Shown: positions 1 to 11,604 of the stretch, one piece after another | How positions within the stretch are numbered: the first letter of the stretch is position 1 | Layout: every line of letters begins with the position of its first letter | DNA from: Saposhnikovia divaricata | Taxonomy: Eukaryota > Streptophyta > Magnoliopsida > Apiales > Apiaceae | Assembly (NCBI GenBank): GCA_036435485.1 | Contig: CM071601.1 | Span: forward strand, 185,664,939-185,728,938 | Direction of reading: 5' to 3' | DNA length: 64,000 nucleotides | Notes under the pieces: generated by a model | Database searches by the model: none | Seen by the model: only the letters and a program-made list of their open reading frames with translations | Told to the model about the DNA's origin: nothing | Position numbers and translations under genes: made by a program

Positions 1-2568
1 CATCAATCCACCAACACAATGGTATCTGCACCTGTTCCTATGATCTGCAATTCACAGAATTTTTTTGGTGAGAATCTTGTATTTCGAATACTTTGCCCAG
101 TTGACAAGATCAATAGTGTTGTTGGGGAATCAGATGGTATCATAAAACTACTACAAACTGAAATTGGTGTAGCTGTTAAGGTGATAGATCCTGTGGTTGG
201 TGCAGATGAACAGATAATCATCATTTCTTCAGAGGAGGTACCTGCTATCTATTATCTATAAAACACATGCTTAAGTTACTTGCACTTTATATTTATTAAG
301 TACGAGGATAACTACTAGTCTCCACCTTTAAGACGTAATTGTCAGTGAAGCTTGTTGCATTCTTCAGGTTGTAGCAGTAAACAATTTCTTTTTGTTGCAT
401 AAGATTCTGAGACCTCTTATAATGTGTAACCAATTTTAGGGTCCGGATGACGAGCTTTTTCCTGCCCAGGAAGCATTGTTGCACATTCAAACTTGCATTG
501 TAGATCTTGTTCCGGGCAAAGAAAATATTATTACTACGCGGCTACTTGTGCCATCTGGTAAAATTGGATGCTTAGAGGGGAACAATGGGCTTTTGTCTGA
601 GATGAGGAAAATATCTGGCGTAAATGTTCAGATTTTGCCTAATGAACAACGTCCAGTTTGTGCATCAAGAAATGATGAGCTTTTACAGGTTTGTATGTAC
701 TGTGTATGCTTTAAATTTAAAAGGGCTCACATCACATTTATTAATGCCTTAAGCGTCTTGTGGTAGGAAAAAATAGGTCACCCAAAGCATCCCCGGATCC
801 CCACGCACCCCCGTATCGGATATTCAGATTCTATAAGATACTTGGATACTTACAAAACCCCAACTATAAAACTGGTTTTTGACTTAAAAATTCTTGTGTT
901 TTAAATGCTTATGTCATGTATTTGATTCGATTCGTATAAAAGTTTTTGTCAATTGATTCACATCAGGTTATTAGCTTTGTTGGTGGATTTTATCATTTAT
1001 AACTTCAGATATATTTTTGTAATATTATAATATATGCCGTATTCCCCCACACCCGAGTTGAAATGCCGGCGGACCAATCACTAAGTATTTTTTGTTGATT
1101 TATTTGTATGGATTTTGGTCTACTTCCACTATGTTGCTTTGTCGTTTATAGAACTCATATACAAATAAATCAAAATGATTTTCACTACAAAATATAGATT
1201 TGAAGTCCATAAATTGCTGTAGCAAGTCACTGCAAGTGGCAGCGGACATTAATCATGGATTCTGAAAGGAACTTTTTTATATCTACAGATTGAAGGAGAG
1301 ATCAGAGTAGCAAGAGAATCCCTTGTAAAAGTGACATCAAAACTTCGGAGTTGCCTGTATCAAGAGTACTTTCAATGGAAGATGCCTACTCCTCTAACAT
1401 CTGGAACCAGTCCTGTAGGGAGTGAATTCACACTGGAGGCAGCTTCTAGTTATAATGCAACACCGTCTCAGGAAACTTATGTGGGAAACAATCCTTCTAA
1501 TGCATATTCTCAAAGTGTGCACAATGTCATAAAACACACAAAGGTAAATGGAATACAATATGGTGTTTTCTGGAATATATAATCCTGCTTATTAAAGAAA
1601 AATGCTGGCAGTGTCCCCTCTATCTTTTTCATTGTTCAGTTTCTGAATCTATGACAATCCACTTTTTTTTATCTATATATTTAAAAAGCTAGACAGTGAC
1701 CAGTCATACAGTAACAATTCTCTCACCACTACAGTGTTCACTTTGCTAGGTTTAATATATTTTTAATAACATGTACTGCTATTCTAAGATTAGTACAAAA
1801 GATATAGAGAAGGATCAGCGATTTGTGATGTCTCAGGAGATCTCTGTGTCGTCATGAGTCACTGCACTTTATATTCAGCTCAAGTATTTCTGATATTTGA
1901 AATTGAAAATTTGTCTGCAGGACTCTGGTGGATCTGTTTGGGAGGCAGTAAAGCAGACTGAAAATAAGCATCATGAAAATGTTTCAAGCTCATTGAAAAG
2001 GTATTAAACCTATATTTAATTTAGGTTGTAGAGTTACCATGTCATTTATTTTTGTACCGTTTTTAAATCTTAGAAAGATTCTCCCTGCTAGATTTCATGG
2101 ACCACTAGTTACTAGAAGTATCCTGGAGGTCGTCATACCACAACATGCAGTTCCCAAACTCGTAACAAAATCAAAAAACAAGCTTTCTCAAATTAGCGAG
2201 GTAAAGATTGTTTCCCTATTACGATCTTTAGGGTCAGAGTTCTTCTGGACGAGAATTGAGAAGTGAATTATATTGTGAACTTGATGGAAATTCTATAAGT
2301 TTAACTCATTCACAATTGAAACAGTTATCAGGAGCAACTGTTAAATTGATTGAAGATGGATCTGAAGTAACCGGTAATGTCGTTCAAATATCAGGGACTC
2401 CAGAACAAGCCGAGAGAGCCCAGAGCTTGCTTCAGGGATTCATCTTGAGCAGTAAGCATCTTTTTTTACTACTAATTTTAATTTCTCATGCTTCTTAACT
2501 GACAAACTGGCAGATATAATGTTTTTATGCGATGTGATCAAAATGCAGCCCAAGAAGATGGTCATTGA
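1..2568 (+). CDS. KH-domain RNA-binding protein, 3' part (HEN4/RCF3-like)
   Basis: This is the C-terminal half of a multi-KH protein that binds single-stranded RNA, probably in the nucleus for pre-mRNA processing (inferred from the family). The frame is open from base 1, so the gene starts outside the window. Exons by GT-AG and phase: 1-237, 440-688, 1289-1543, 1921-2000, 2074-2200, 2325-2451, 2549-2568; they join without a frame break and end in TQEDGH. Three KH units are visible. The first, from NLVFRILCPVDKINSVVGE, has a GESD loop. The second, from ITTRLLVPSGKIGCLEGNN, has a GNNG-type loop. The third, from SILEVVIPQHAVPKL, spans the last long exons and ends in EQAERAQSLLQGF. Loops two and three depart from the basic GxxG consensus. 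A Ser/Thr-rich linker lies between the second and third. The gene looks functional. The final 20-nt exon is the least certain; read-through at 2452 would give a short alternative tail. Confidence 0.85.
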
Positions 2569-2798
2569 AGTGGATTCTTGAGTGTGGTTATACATATTTT
2601 GGAAGATGAGGAGGGTGACTAACGTAGCTTGATAGAAGGGCTTCTTATATCTTTTAGCAGTTAAAGTAGGAGGAATACAAACGCAAAACACACACATACA
2701 AATTTCATATGTACTTATAGTTGTCATATGTACTTGTAGTTGTAGACATCTTTGTCAGAATGTCAGAGACCAAGCAGTTTTATGCAAGGATGTATATG
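2569..2798 (+). other. 3' flank of the KH gene, no gene seen
   Basis: AT-rich 3' untranslated or intergenic sequence directly after the KH stop codon. It ends in the 8-bp target site tgtatatg (2791-2798) used by the next element. No coding signal was seen. Confidence 0.5.
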
Positions 2799-3440
2799 TA
2801 GGGGTGAGCATCGGGTGGTTTGGGCGGTTTATGACCGCTAAACCAACCAAATCATAAATTTCGGGTTTTTAATTTTTCAAACCATAACCAAACCAAAAAC
2901 GGTAATATTTAAAAAAAACCAACCTAATTATAACGGTTTGGTTTGGTCGGTTTCGGTTTAAAATCATTATTAAATAATAAAAAAGAGGCAACAATGTGTG
3001 AACCAATAGTATTAGGGTTGAGTGTTTAAAAAAAGAGATCACAGCTTGAGTGTTTGAGAGAAAGAAAGAAACGAAGTAATAAGAATGAAAGTGGTTGCAT
3101 CTAATTAGGGTTGAGCAAGGTAATAAAACTTTAAGTAGGCTACGACATCCTTTCAACATAAATATTTTTTATTTTATATAAGCATAAAATTAATATTAAA
3201 TTTTTATATATATATATATATATATACATATATATATAATATTTATATATTATTTGATCTTAATGGTCGGGTTGGTTAAATCGGGTGGAAAAATTAGTAA
3301 AACCAAACCCAACCCAAAATTTTCGGTCTTAAATATTTAAAATCATAACCAACCCAAATCCAAAAAAAACCTAAACTTTCGGTTTGATCGGGTTGATTTG
3401 ATCGGTTTAACCAGTTTTTGGAAAACCGTGCTCACCCCTA
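2799..3440. mobile_element. hAT-type MITE with 8-bp target-site duplication
   Basis: The element starts taggggtgagca and ends tgctcaccccta, an inverted terminal repeat of the hAT consensus type. The 8-bp direct repeat tgtatatg flanks it at 2791-2798 and 3441-3448. The subterminal parts are full of short gguttt-like motifs on one side (cggtttggtt) and their complements on the other, as expected for transposase-binding repeats. It is 642 bp long with no coding capacity, so it is non-autonomous. A (TA)n run lies near 3205-3238. Confidence 0.88.
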
Positions 3441-3448
3441 TGTATATG

Positions 3449-3826
3449 TACTATGTATGCTGTGAGTTGGGTTTCATATGTAGGCTACTAGGCTGTAGGT
3501 AAGGGTAATGTTAACATTTCCCCTTCATTTCCCTTTAGGAAGGAGTACAAAAATATTACTTGTCTGCACATTAGTTGGAAATTCGAAGTTGTAATTTTCT
3601 AAATCTTCTCTATTTTGAATTTGGTAAATAGTACATTAATAAAATAAATTTGACATAAACAAGGGAAAGTTTTTTAACATATATTTTTCAAAAAAATTTA
3701 TTTGCTTTTAGTTACTTTAATATTTCCTTTTCATTTCAAACATGTAAAAAAAGTAGTTATATTTATTCTTTATAAATTTGATTTTTTTTTTCTATTTTGA
3801 ACAAATAATTAACTATTTGTAAACAA
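3449..3826. other. AT-rich intergenic stretch
   Basis: Low-complexity AT-rich DNA between two MITEs. No ORF, repeat boundary or RNA gene was recognised. Confidence 0.5.
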
Positions 3827-3835
3827 TAAAATAAA

Positions 3836-4945
3836 GGGCTTTTTCTAAAAATACCCGTCCTTCAATTTATTTTTTTAAAAATACTACCACTTTTAAAACT
3901 ATTTATAAAAATACCCTTCTTTAAAATTCTTTTTTGAAAAATACGGTTTGCAACCTTTGCAACCTCATTTGTAAATTCAGGGCGGCGCCAGCCGTGTGAG
4001 TTGCAAATGAGGTTGCAACTGAAAACTTAAAGTTGCAAAAGTTGCAACTGAAAACTGGAAGTTGCAAATGCGGTTGCAAAAGTTGCAACTGAAAACTGGA
4101 AGTTACAAATGAGGTTGCAAATGAAAACTGGAAGTTGCAAAAGTTGCAACTGAAAACTGAAAGTTGCAAAAGTTGCAAAAGTTGCAACTGAAAACTGAAA
4201 CTTGCAATCGGAAATTCGTCTGCTCCCTTATATAGCATTGAAGTTGCATATGAGATTGCATATGAGGCAACCTTATATGCAACCGAAAACTAAAAACTGG
4301 AAGTTGCAACTTACAGTTTTCAGTTGCCATTTTCGACCAGTTTTTTGAAATCTCCCTCTCTCTCTCCCCCTCTCTCTCTCTATATATATATATAGAGAGA
4401 TATTTCAAAAAACTAGTCGAAAATGACAATTGAAAACTGGAACTTGCAATCGGAAATTCGTCTGCTCCCCTATATAGCATCGAAGTTGCATAGAAGGTTG
4501 CAACCTCATATGCAACCGAAAACTGAAAACTGGAAGTTGCAACTTACAGTTGTCATTTTCGACCAGTTTTTTGAAATCTATATATATATTTAAAAAAAAC
4601 TGGTAAAAAATGACAACTGAAAATTGGAACTTGCAATTGGAAATTCGTCTGCTCCCATATATAGCATCGAAGTTGCAACTTTTGCAACTTCCAATTTTCA
4701 GTTGCAATTTTTCCAACTTCCAGTTTTCAGTTGTAACTTTTGCAACCTCATTTGCAACTCACACGGCTGGCGCCGCCCTGAATTTACAAATGAGGTTGTA
4801 AACCGTATTATTTAAAAAAATAAATAGTTAAAAACAAAGTTGGTAGTATATTTGTAAAAGTAAGATTATAGAATTGAAAGAGGAAGTTAATGATAGTAAA
4901 AACGTAAAAGAATGTTAAAAACATATATATTTTTGTAAATATCCC
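3836..4945. mobile_element. Mutator-type foldback MITE built of gttgcaactg repeats
   Basis: The ends are gggctttttctaaaaatac and a diverged inverted copy ending atatccc. An exact 9-bp repeat, taaaataaa, flanks them at 3827-3835 and 4946-4954, which is the Mutator-superfamily signature. Inside, two long arms are inverted: the block with ggcggcgccagccgtgtga near 3982-4000 returns as its complement near 4760-4780. Between the arms, units of the type gttgcaactgaaaactggaa repeat many times in both orientations, and a TC/TA microsatellite (about 4350-4400) sits near the centre. Minus-strand open frames here only translate the repeats. The element is 1110 bp and non-coding. Confidence 0.82.
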
Positions 4946-4954
4946 TAAAATAAA

Positions 4955-5704
4955 CTATTTACGTATTATTCTTATAAGCGTACATAATAATATAAATTTA
5001 ATTAATGAATTAAAAAGTAAAATTTTTCAGCATGTTTATATATATTATGGATTACAAAATGATCCACTCCGACAGGTATTGCAAATAATATGATCCGATT
5101 CGTTCGGATGATTGGATTTTACCAAAACCGAAATTTTGAAAATTTCAGAATGAATTTGAATTTATCTTTTTTTTTTAAATTCGATAGAGCATAAAATTGG
5201 ATATGAATATGTTAAAAATAATTTTAACAAATTTTTTAGGTAATTATTTTTTATAACTATTTTTTCCCTAAAAATTTGGATATTAAAAAAGAAGTAGTAT
5301 AATTTAAATGATTTTAAATCGTTTGAGAATTTTTCTTTATATAATAATAAATATTGGTATGCATATATTTTTATAAATTTGGATATTTTTAAATTTAATT
5401 TAGATAAGTTCTAGAAAAAAAATAAGTAGTATAATTTAGATGATTTCAAATCGTTTGAGAATTTTTCTTATATATAATAATAAAGATTGATGCATATATC
5501 TAGTTAGCAGGAAAAAAAAGTGCATATATTAAAAAAAAAAAAAGAATTTGTCACAACAAATTTTCAAATTGTCACGGGAGGCCGGGAAGGAATGAAGTGT
5601 TGACCGGCCGCTGCGCAAGAACAAACCCTTGGCGAGCAAGTTTTATTACCGCTGGTAACACTTTCCCATCTCAACTCAAAATCCCTTCTTTCCTCTCTGT
5701 GATT
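4955..5704. other. Upstream region of the NAC-like gene
   Basis: Very AT-rich DNA. A block of about 75 bp around 5293-5365 (agtagtataattt...aaatcgtttgagaattttt) recurs as a direct copy around 5425-5500, so there was a local duplication. No coding signal. The stretch probably contains distal promoter sequence of the next gene. Confidence 0.45.
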
Positions 5705-5705
5705 T

Positions 5706-5716
5706 CTCTATTTATA
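5706..5716 (+). promoter_or_regulatory. Possible TATA box of the NAC-like gene
   Basis: The motif ctatttatatc sits about 185 bp before the ATG and is followed by a CT-rich stretch (5715-5790), a common make-up for plant core promoters and 5' leaders. The assignment rests on motif and position only. Confidence 0.35.
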
Positions 5717-5898
5717 TCTCTCTCTGTGCATCTCTCCCTCTCAATCTCTCTGTATTTCTCATCTCTGTTGTTTTCCTGTTTTTTTATTGCTCTTCCTTTT
5801 CTATATTTCCGTGGGCATCTTCGATTTTAGATTTACAAACATATAAACTACATATTAATATTACAAGAATACAACAAGGGTTTGGGGGTTTCATCATA

Positions 5899-6957
5899 AT
5901 GTCGAAAAAACTGATCGATCTTCCTCCGGGATTTAGGTTCAAGCCAAGGGATGATGAACTCATCAATTACTATCTGAAACCTAGAATTATGGGACAAAAA
6001 CTCCCATGTAACATTATCAGTGATGATGTTCAAGTTTACGCCCCTGATTCTACTCCATGGCTGTTGTTTGATCTCAACGATCCTGATTCTTGGATCGACT
6101 CCACAACAAACGCTGAGAAGACTCTTTATGTGTTTACGTCCTTATCTAAGATAGCTACTAATCCCATACAAACTACTAGAACAAGATGTAATACCCATAA
6201 GGGGGCTGGTTGCGGGGCCTGGGTACAAAAAACAAAGCGTCTTCCCATAATTGATCGGGATGATAAGGTGATTGGGGGGAAAAGGATGTTGAATTTCGTG
6301 ATTCATGACATTGATGCTCAATTTGATCTCGATAAGGCTGTTTATTTTAAGATGCATGAGTACTCTTTATGGGGGATTAATGACAATTTGGGTTCTGATC
6401 TTGTTCTTTGCAAGATTACTTTCGATCCTTGTAAGAAATCCTTTTGTAAGTTGGCTACCAAAATAACTGATCAAGTTTCAAGACGAGGTCGTAAACCCCA
6501 AAATAAAAAACTGAACAATAAGAATCTTTAAAGAAGCAGTACTTTGACGTCCGAAAGAGTGCCTGTAATGAGTACTACTGTTTACGAGGAAAGTACTAGT
6601 TCACATCCAGAAAGTTTGGTTGCGATAGATGCTAGTGTTGGTAATGGTGATTGGTCTGCAACTGCTCCTTATAACATTGGTGTTCAAGGCTTCGATGAGT
6701 TTGATAAGGGGCTGTGTTTTCATGGCCGGGGAGGTGAGGGCTTGTGTTTTGATGGCCTAGGTGGTGAGGGCCTTTCTTTTGATGACCTAGGTGGTGAGGA
6801 GGATCTTCTCGAGTCTTTCGACATAGCTGGGTTCATGGAGTTTATGAAGTCTGATCCAGAAGTGGAGCCACTTGAAGACGGAACTATCCACGTGCTTGGA
6901 AAAAGAAAATCTGAAGAGGAGGATGATTCGTGTCCAGCTAAGAAAATCTGTTTTTGA
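5899..6957 (+). CDS. NAC-domain transcription factor, intronless, split by one in-frame stop
   Basis: Residues 1-210 form a NAC DNA-binding domain: subdomain A has LPPGFRFKPRDDELINYYL, the C region has GCGAWVQKTKR, and the D region has YFKMHEYSL. A TAA at 6529-6531 ends this frame after a basic tail (RRGRKPQNKK). The same frame then stays open for 141 more codons to a TGA at 6955-6957. That second part is acidic and ends in a basic patch (KRKSEEEDDSCPAKK), as expected for a NAC activation region. It also holds three near-copies of a Gly-rich motif (GGEGLCFDGLGGEGL). Most NAC genes have two introns in the domain; this one has none, which suggests a retrocopy or a lineage-specific intronless family. 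It is either a 210-residue truncated regulator or a recently disabled full-length gene. Single-base loss of a sense codon is the simplest explanation. Confidence 0.75.
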
Positions 6958-7327
6958 GATTATTAGAAACAGCAGCTTGAGTTAGTGATAGATGAATGCA
7001 TTACTTGTTGTCCATACATAGGATGTTGCTATGAATGCAAATATTGTATGACTTTTGAATTTATAGGTTGTCTTTTGTTGCATAACATAAGGTTTTGATG
7101 TATAACAGAACAAAACGTTTAGCAATCCAAGGATTTTTATATATCCAATGATTTAGCAATCCAATATGTTGTGGCATAATCTAACATTTTTTTTTATATT
7201 ATAAAATACATGGTGTTTTTTATCGAATACAGTGTTCTCTTTTAGGTTTACATAATTTTATATCACACCATCTTCTTCTTACTTTAAATTAAGGACAATA
7301 ATGTATGTGTGTGAGTTTTTTTGATAA
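6958..7327 (+). other. 3' flank of the NAC-like gene
   Basis: AT-rich 3' sequence with no further coding signal. Several A/T-rich runs could serve as polyadenylation signals, but none stands out. Confidence 0.4.
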
Positions 7328-7522
7328 CTAAGAAGTGGAAGTATGTGAATGGGAAATCGAATCTTTGTTTAAATACGGTTTTTATAATCAGTTTGAAGGA
7401 AATGATGACCCTCTGGACAAGACTACGACCACCGCTGAGGCCACTCGAACACTTACTGAATTCTATCGTTCATCTCACTACTCTTATTCAGCAAGAGAAA
7501 AAGTTGAGGTGATGTCTAAACT
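7328..7522 (+). pseudogene. Exon-like fragment of unknown origin
   Basis: An open stretch lies between an acceptor-like ctaag and a strong donor-like GTAAGC at 7523-7528. The frame starting EVCEWEIESLFKYGFYNQF continues with a polar, acidic then Thr-rich sequence. Codon use looks coding-like, unlike the flanks. I do not recognise the family, and no partner exons were found on either side. It may be a stranded exon moved here with neighbouring pseudogene fragments. It is not the usual N-terminus of the MFSD5-type gene that follows. Confidence 0.35.
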
Positions 7523-8211
7523 TGTAAGCGTACTTTTTTTTTTTTTGAAGATTCCAGTGAGTTGATTTTGCTGACAAGTGTATAAGCAGATAAGTAAGAT
7601 TTTTTCTTCTAAATACGTAATTTGTTGGACTTATTATTAATAAACTATATAACGGGATAACTAGAACCCGTATAGCTAATCTTTGTAATATTTTTCTGAA
7701 TACTACATGAAAACAAACTATACATAATTCTATTTTACTTCCCCTTCCGTTCCTCATCAGTTGTGCAGAAAGGGACTGTGCTAGATTCAGGAGGCAGTCA
7801 GACTAGTTTCTTGATGCAGGCTTTTACGCTAACCAAGTCAAGGTTATTACTGGCTGAGGCTTGTAATCTATATAGTGGTCACAGTCTGCACTGGGACAAT
7901 CTATTTGAATGTTGGGACTAGTTACAATTCTATTATGGTACTTTTATGTTTATTGTTGTTCAACTGTCACAAAGAACTGTGGAATTAATGCAATTAGTCT
8001 ATTAATGAAGTTAGTTTACTGCCCTTTCTAAACATATATACATAAAAAAGATCATCTAGGCAAACATCTGGGATTTGCTATTTTTAGAATGGAATTATTG
8101 TTGTATCAAGGCCATGCTTTATAATTCTATTTTTAGTGTGATTTCTACTTATTTGAAGTCTAGTTTTAATTTTTTTTCCCTAAAGCTTTAGTCTTTCTTG
8201 TGTGACTACAG
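7523..8211. other. Intergenic or intron-like sequence before the transporter pseudogene
   Basis: AT-rich with scattered T-runs. I searched it for the missing N-terminal exon of the MFSD5-type transporter and did not find it. Confidence 0.4.
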
Positions 8212-11016
8212 CTGGTGACTGGTTGCAGGGACCAAATGTGTACTACCTTTACACAACCCATGGCCATGGTAAGGGAGACATTGGACAACTCTTTATTGCT
8301 GGTTTTGAATCGTCCATGTTGTTTGGAACAATTGTCGGATCTCTGTCTGATAAAACATCAATCTCTCTCCCTTTAAACATTTACATACTAAACATTAATT
8401 GTCTGATACCTGTGATGAAATTTGACATTAACGTGTTTCTTGTTGGGTCACTAAAATCATTTCAGGGGTAGGAGACGTGCATGCGTAACTTACTGCATGA
8501 CTTACATACTGAGCTGCATCATAAAGCACTCTCACTATAAAGTCCTCATGTTGGGTGGTCTTGCTACATCCCTTTATTTTCAGCATTTGAGTCGTGGCTT
8601 GTGGCTGAGCACAATAAGGTATATGGTGCTTACAATATTAGAAAGTTTTAATACTTGCGTGTACATTTTTGTTTATACGTCCTGTGGAAGGTTGAACATA
8701 GAAGTATGTCTAGAAGTTAAAATCTATGATGAGAACCATTTTGTAAATTGATAAAGTAAAAGTGTTTGCCTTTTTTTTTTCTTTTTACCGTATATTGCCA
8801 TTGCCTGATGCTCTTAATATGTACAAGGGCCATTTTGAGAACACAATCATATGATGTTTAGTTGTATTTGCAACTTTCACAAGGGACACCTCAATCTGTG
8901 CCTTTTTAATATATATGATGATCTGTCTAATTTGTCATGCTTCCTTGTAACTATTGATGCCAGCTGATTGATTGAATATTACTTCATCGAGTTAAGATCA
9001 GGAAATATAATACATAGTACATCTAATCATATATGGGCACATTTGACATGTTGCCTGACCGCTGTTGTGCAGTTCCTTCTCTTGTCAATAGACTGATACA
9101 TATATTTGACCATATCTGGCTTTAGGCATTGTTCTGCTATCTTGTAGTTTTTATTCTTATATCATTAAAAATTGTATTGCGTAAGAAGTATAACTAGTCA
9201 TGCATTATCAGGAAAACCACTGACCTTTCTTTCTTCTTGTTTATGTAGAGAAATATTCATCTTGTTGCTCTCACTAACATTCTCCAGGGCAATATTTCTT
9301 GGAGATGGTCTTGTTGCTATAATCTCTGGGTTATTGAAATTATGCTTGTTCGTTCCCTGAATCTTGGGCTTGTGGCACCATCTGATGCTGCTGCATGCTT
9401 TCTTGCCATTGGTATGGCCATTATACTGTCATCCTGGACGGAGAACTATGGAGACACTTCAGAGAGCAAGGACTTGCTTACTCAATTTAAAGGCGCTGCC
9501 TATAGCTTCAGGTTTATACCATGACTGATGCATCATGTTCTCTAAGCTTACTTCTGAAGTTCTATTACTTGCATCATAGACCATGTTACTTTCGTAGTTT
9601 TTTGAAGATGCATTAGAATAAAAAAGGTTGATAATTAAGCACATATCCTAGTCCTTACATTTAGTTCTTTGCCCAATTCAATTCTTAGAGTATTCAAAAT
9701 AGTATATAATGAACAGACTTATTTTTACTTCTGTTATAACAAGTGTCTTGGTGCAATTTGTTTATGTTGAGAGTTGACTATGAATTTCATTTAAAATTAG
9801 CAAGTCAAATTGTGGTACATTAATATTTATAGCAAATATTCATTGTTAACGTTTCAAATCATATGTGCCTTTCTTATATTTCATCCTTTATGTTATCTTT
9901 TCATGTCATTTTGGTTTACTTGATGCTATGAGAAGATTGTATTATTGGGTGCAATACAGTCATTGTTTGAAGGGTCTATGTATACCTTTGTGTTTCTCTG
10001 GACTCCTGCTTTGAGTCCAAATGATGAGGAAATTCCCCATGGTTTCATTTTTGCTACTTTCATGTTGGCATTAATGCACGGAAGTTCATTTGTGTCTTAC
10101 TTGATGGTTCGCTCCTCACTTAAAGTTGAGAACTATACACAGATTGTACTTGTGGTTCTGCTGCCTCTCTGCTGCTTCCCATTTTGACATCAGTAATTTT
10201 TTTTTATTTTTTTTTGTATATTCCTACTAAGCTTGGTTTCTCGACATCTCTAAATGCTGCTTGTTTTATTTGGAACTTTTATTGGTACCGCCTTCCGAAG
10301 GGAAAGGTGGAGGTATTAAAATTGCAGGTTGTCTCCAGCTTCTTGGCTTTTGTACCTTTGAGGCTTGTGTGGGTATCTTCTGGCCAATAATGAAAATGAG
10401 GTCCCAATACATTCCTGAAGAGGCTAGAAGCACCATCATGAATCTTTTCCGTATTCCTCTGAACATATTTGTGTGTGTTGTGTTTTACAATGTATGTTTC
10501 TAAAAACTTTATTTCTTCTATGGCTTAAAATTTAACAATTGTTTTTCAGTTCTAAAAACATCTTACAGTATAACTAGTATGCTTCTCTATTCTTTCTGAG
10601 ATATATAATTTGTCTTTGATGTGGATTTCCAGGTCAATGCATTCCCCATCACTGCTATGTTTGGCATGTGTTCCATCTTTCTTTTCGTGGCATCCCTTTT
10701 GCAAAGGAGGTTGTCAGTTATTGCGGATAAAACAATTAAGTTGTCTATTTCTCGCAACCTGCTCTAAGGTTTAGATATCCTAGTCAAGTTTTCTATTTTT
10801 ATGGAGTAGTGTAATGGAAAAAGCAAATGTTATGTACTGATCTGATAGCAGTGAGTAATCTGATAGAAATTGAGTGATCGGATATCCTCTATAAGCTTTT
10901 TTTATACTTGCTGTCATGAGATAAAGAAAAATGTAATTCCTGCAGAGACAGAAGACTGGTCACAGTTGAGGGAGAGGGATGCAGAGGCTGAACCACTGAA
11001 TGATGCTTCCTTGTAA
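8212..11016 (+). pseudogene. MFSD5-type (molybdate-anion transporter-like) MFS pseudogene
   Basis: Pieces of a plant major-facilitator protein related to MFSD5 appear in order. 8212-8345 (AGDWLQGPNVYYLY); 8466-8618 (RRRACVTYCMTYILSC); 9249-9511 (LSLTFSRAIFLGDGLVAI); about 9940-10187 (GAIQSLFEGSMYTFVFLW); about 10270-10491 (GCLQLLGFCTFEACVGIFW); 10633-10732 (VNAFPITAMFGMCSIFLF); 10948-11016 (TEDWSQLRERDAEAEPLND). The N-terminal exon is absent. The reading frame breaks in the second piece (near 8575), the third (near 9335), the fourth (near 10160) and the fifth (near 10290), and several splice donors are gone. Intact relatives are multi-pass membrane proteins of about 450-470 residues. This copy cannot make one, so it is a decayed gene rather than a functional transporter. 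Confidence 0.82.
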
Positions 11017-11333
11017 CTATTGATGCCAGGTGATTGATTGAATGTAACTTCATCAAGTTAAAATCAGGAAATATAATACATATTACAATTCACATCTAAT
11101 CATATATGAGCACATTTGACATGTTGCCTGACCGCTGTCGTGCAGTTCCTTCTCTTGTCAATAGACTGATACCCTATATTTGACCATATTTGGCATTAGG
11201 CATTGTTCTGCTATCTTGTACTTCTTTTTATTCTTATATCATTAGAAAATGTATTGTCCTAAGAAGTATAATTAGTCATGTGATCTGCAGTATCAGGAAA
11301 ATCTCTGATTTCTCTTTCTTCTTGTTTATGTAG

Positions 11334-11604
11334 AGAAATTTTGATCAGCAATGGCTTTCAGTAACATTCTCCAAGGCGATATTTCTTGGAATTGGTCTTG
11401 TTGCTATAATCTCTGGCTTATTTGGAAATATGCTTGTTGATTCCCTAAATCTTGGGCCTGTGGCACCATTTGATGCTGCTGCATGCTTTCTCGCCATTGG
11501 TATGGCTATTATAATGTCATCCTGGACAGAAAACTATGGAGACCCTTCAGAGAGCAAGGACTTGCTTACTCAATTTAAAGGCGCTGCTGTGGCTATAGCT
11601 TCAG
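11334..11604 (+). pseudogene. Duplicated MFSD5 exon, better preserved than its partner
   Basis: This is a second copy of the pseudogene's third exon, with its flanking intron sequence; the duplicated block runs about 11003-11925 and matches about 8936-9845. The exon is open throughout (starts NFDQQWLSVTFSKAIFLG, includes WTENYGDPSESKDLLTQF, ends AAVAIAS) and is bounded by a proper acceptor (atgtag) and donor (caggtt). The copy at 9249-9511 lost the FDQQW codons, has a frameshift and an altered end. No following exon accompanies this one. Confidence 0.75.

Noticed and set aside
3921..4815. Several overlapping ORFs of 60-125 codons rich in Gln, Leu and Cys
   Set aside because: They only translate the gttgcaactg repeat array of the foldback element; composition is repetitive and no start or domain is credible.
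6504..6560. An intron that would skip the NAC stop codon
   Set aside because: No GT donor and AG acceptor with suitable spacing flank the TAA while keeping the frame; a nonsense change is simpler.
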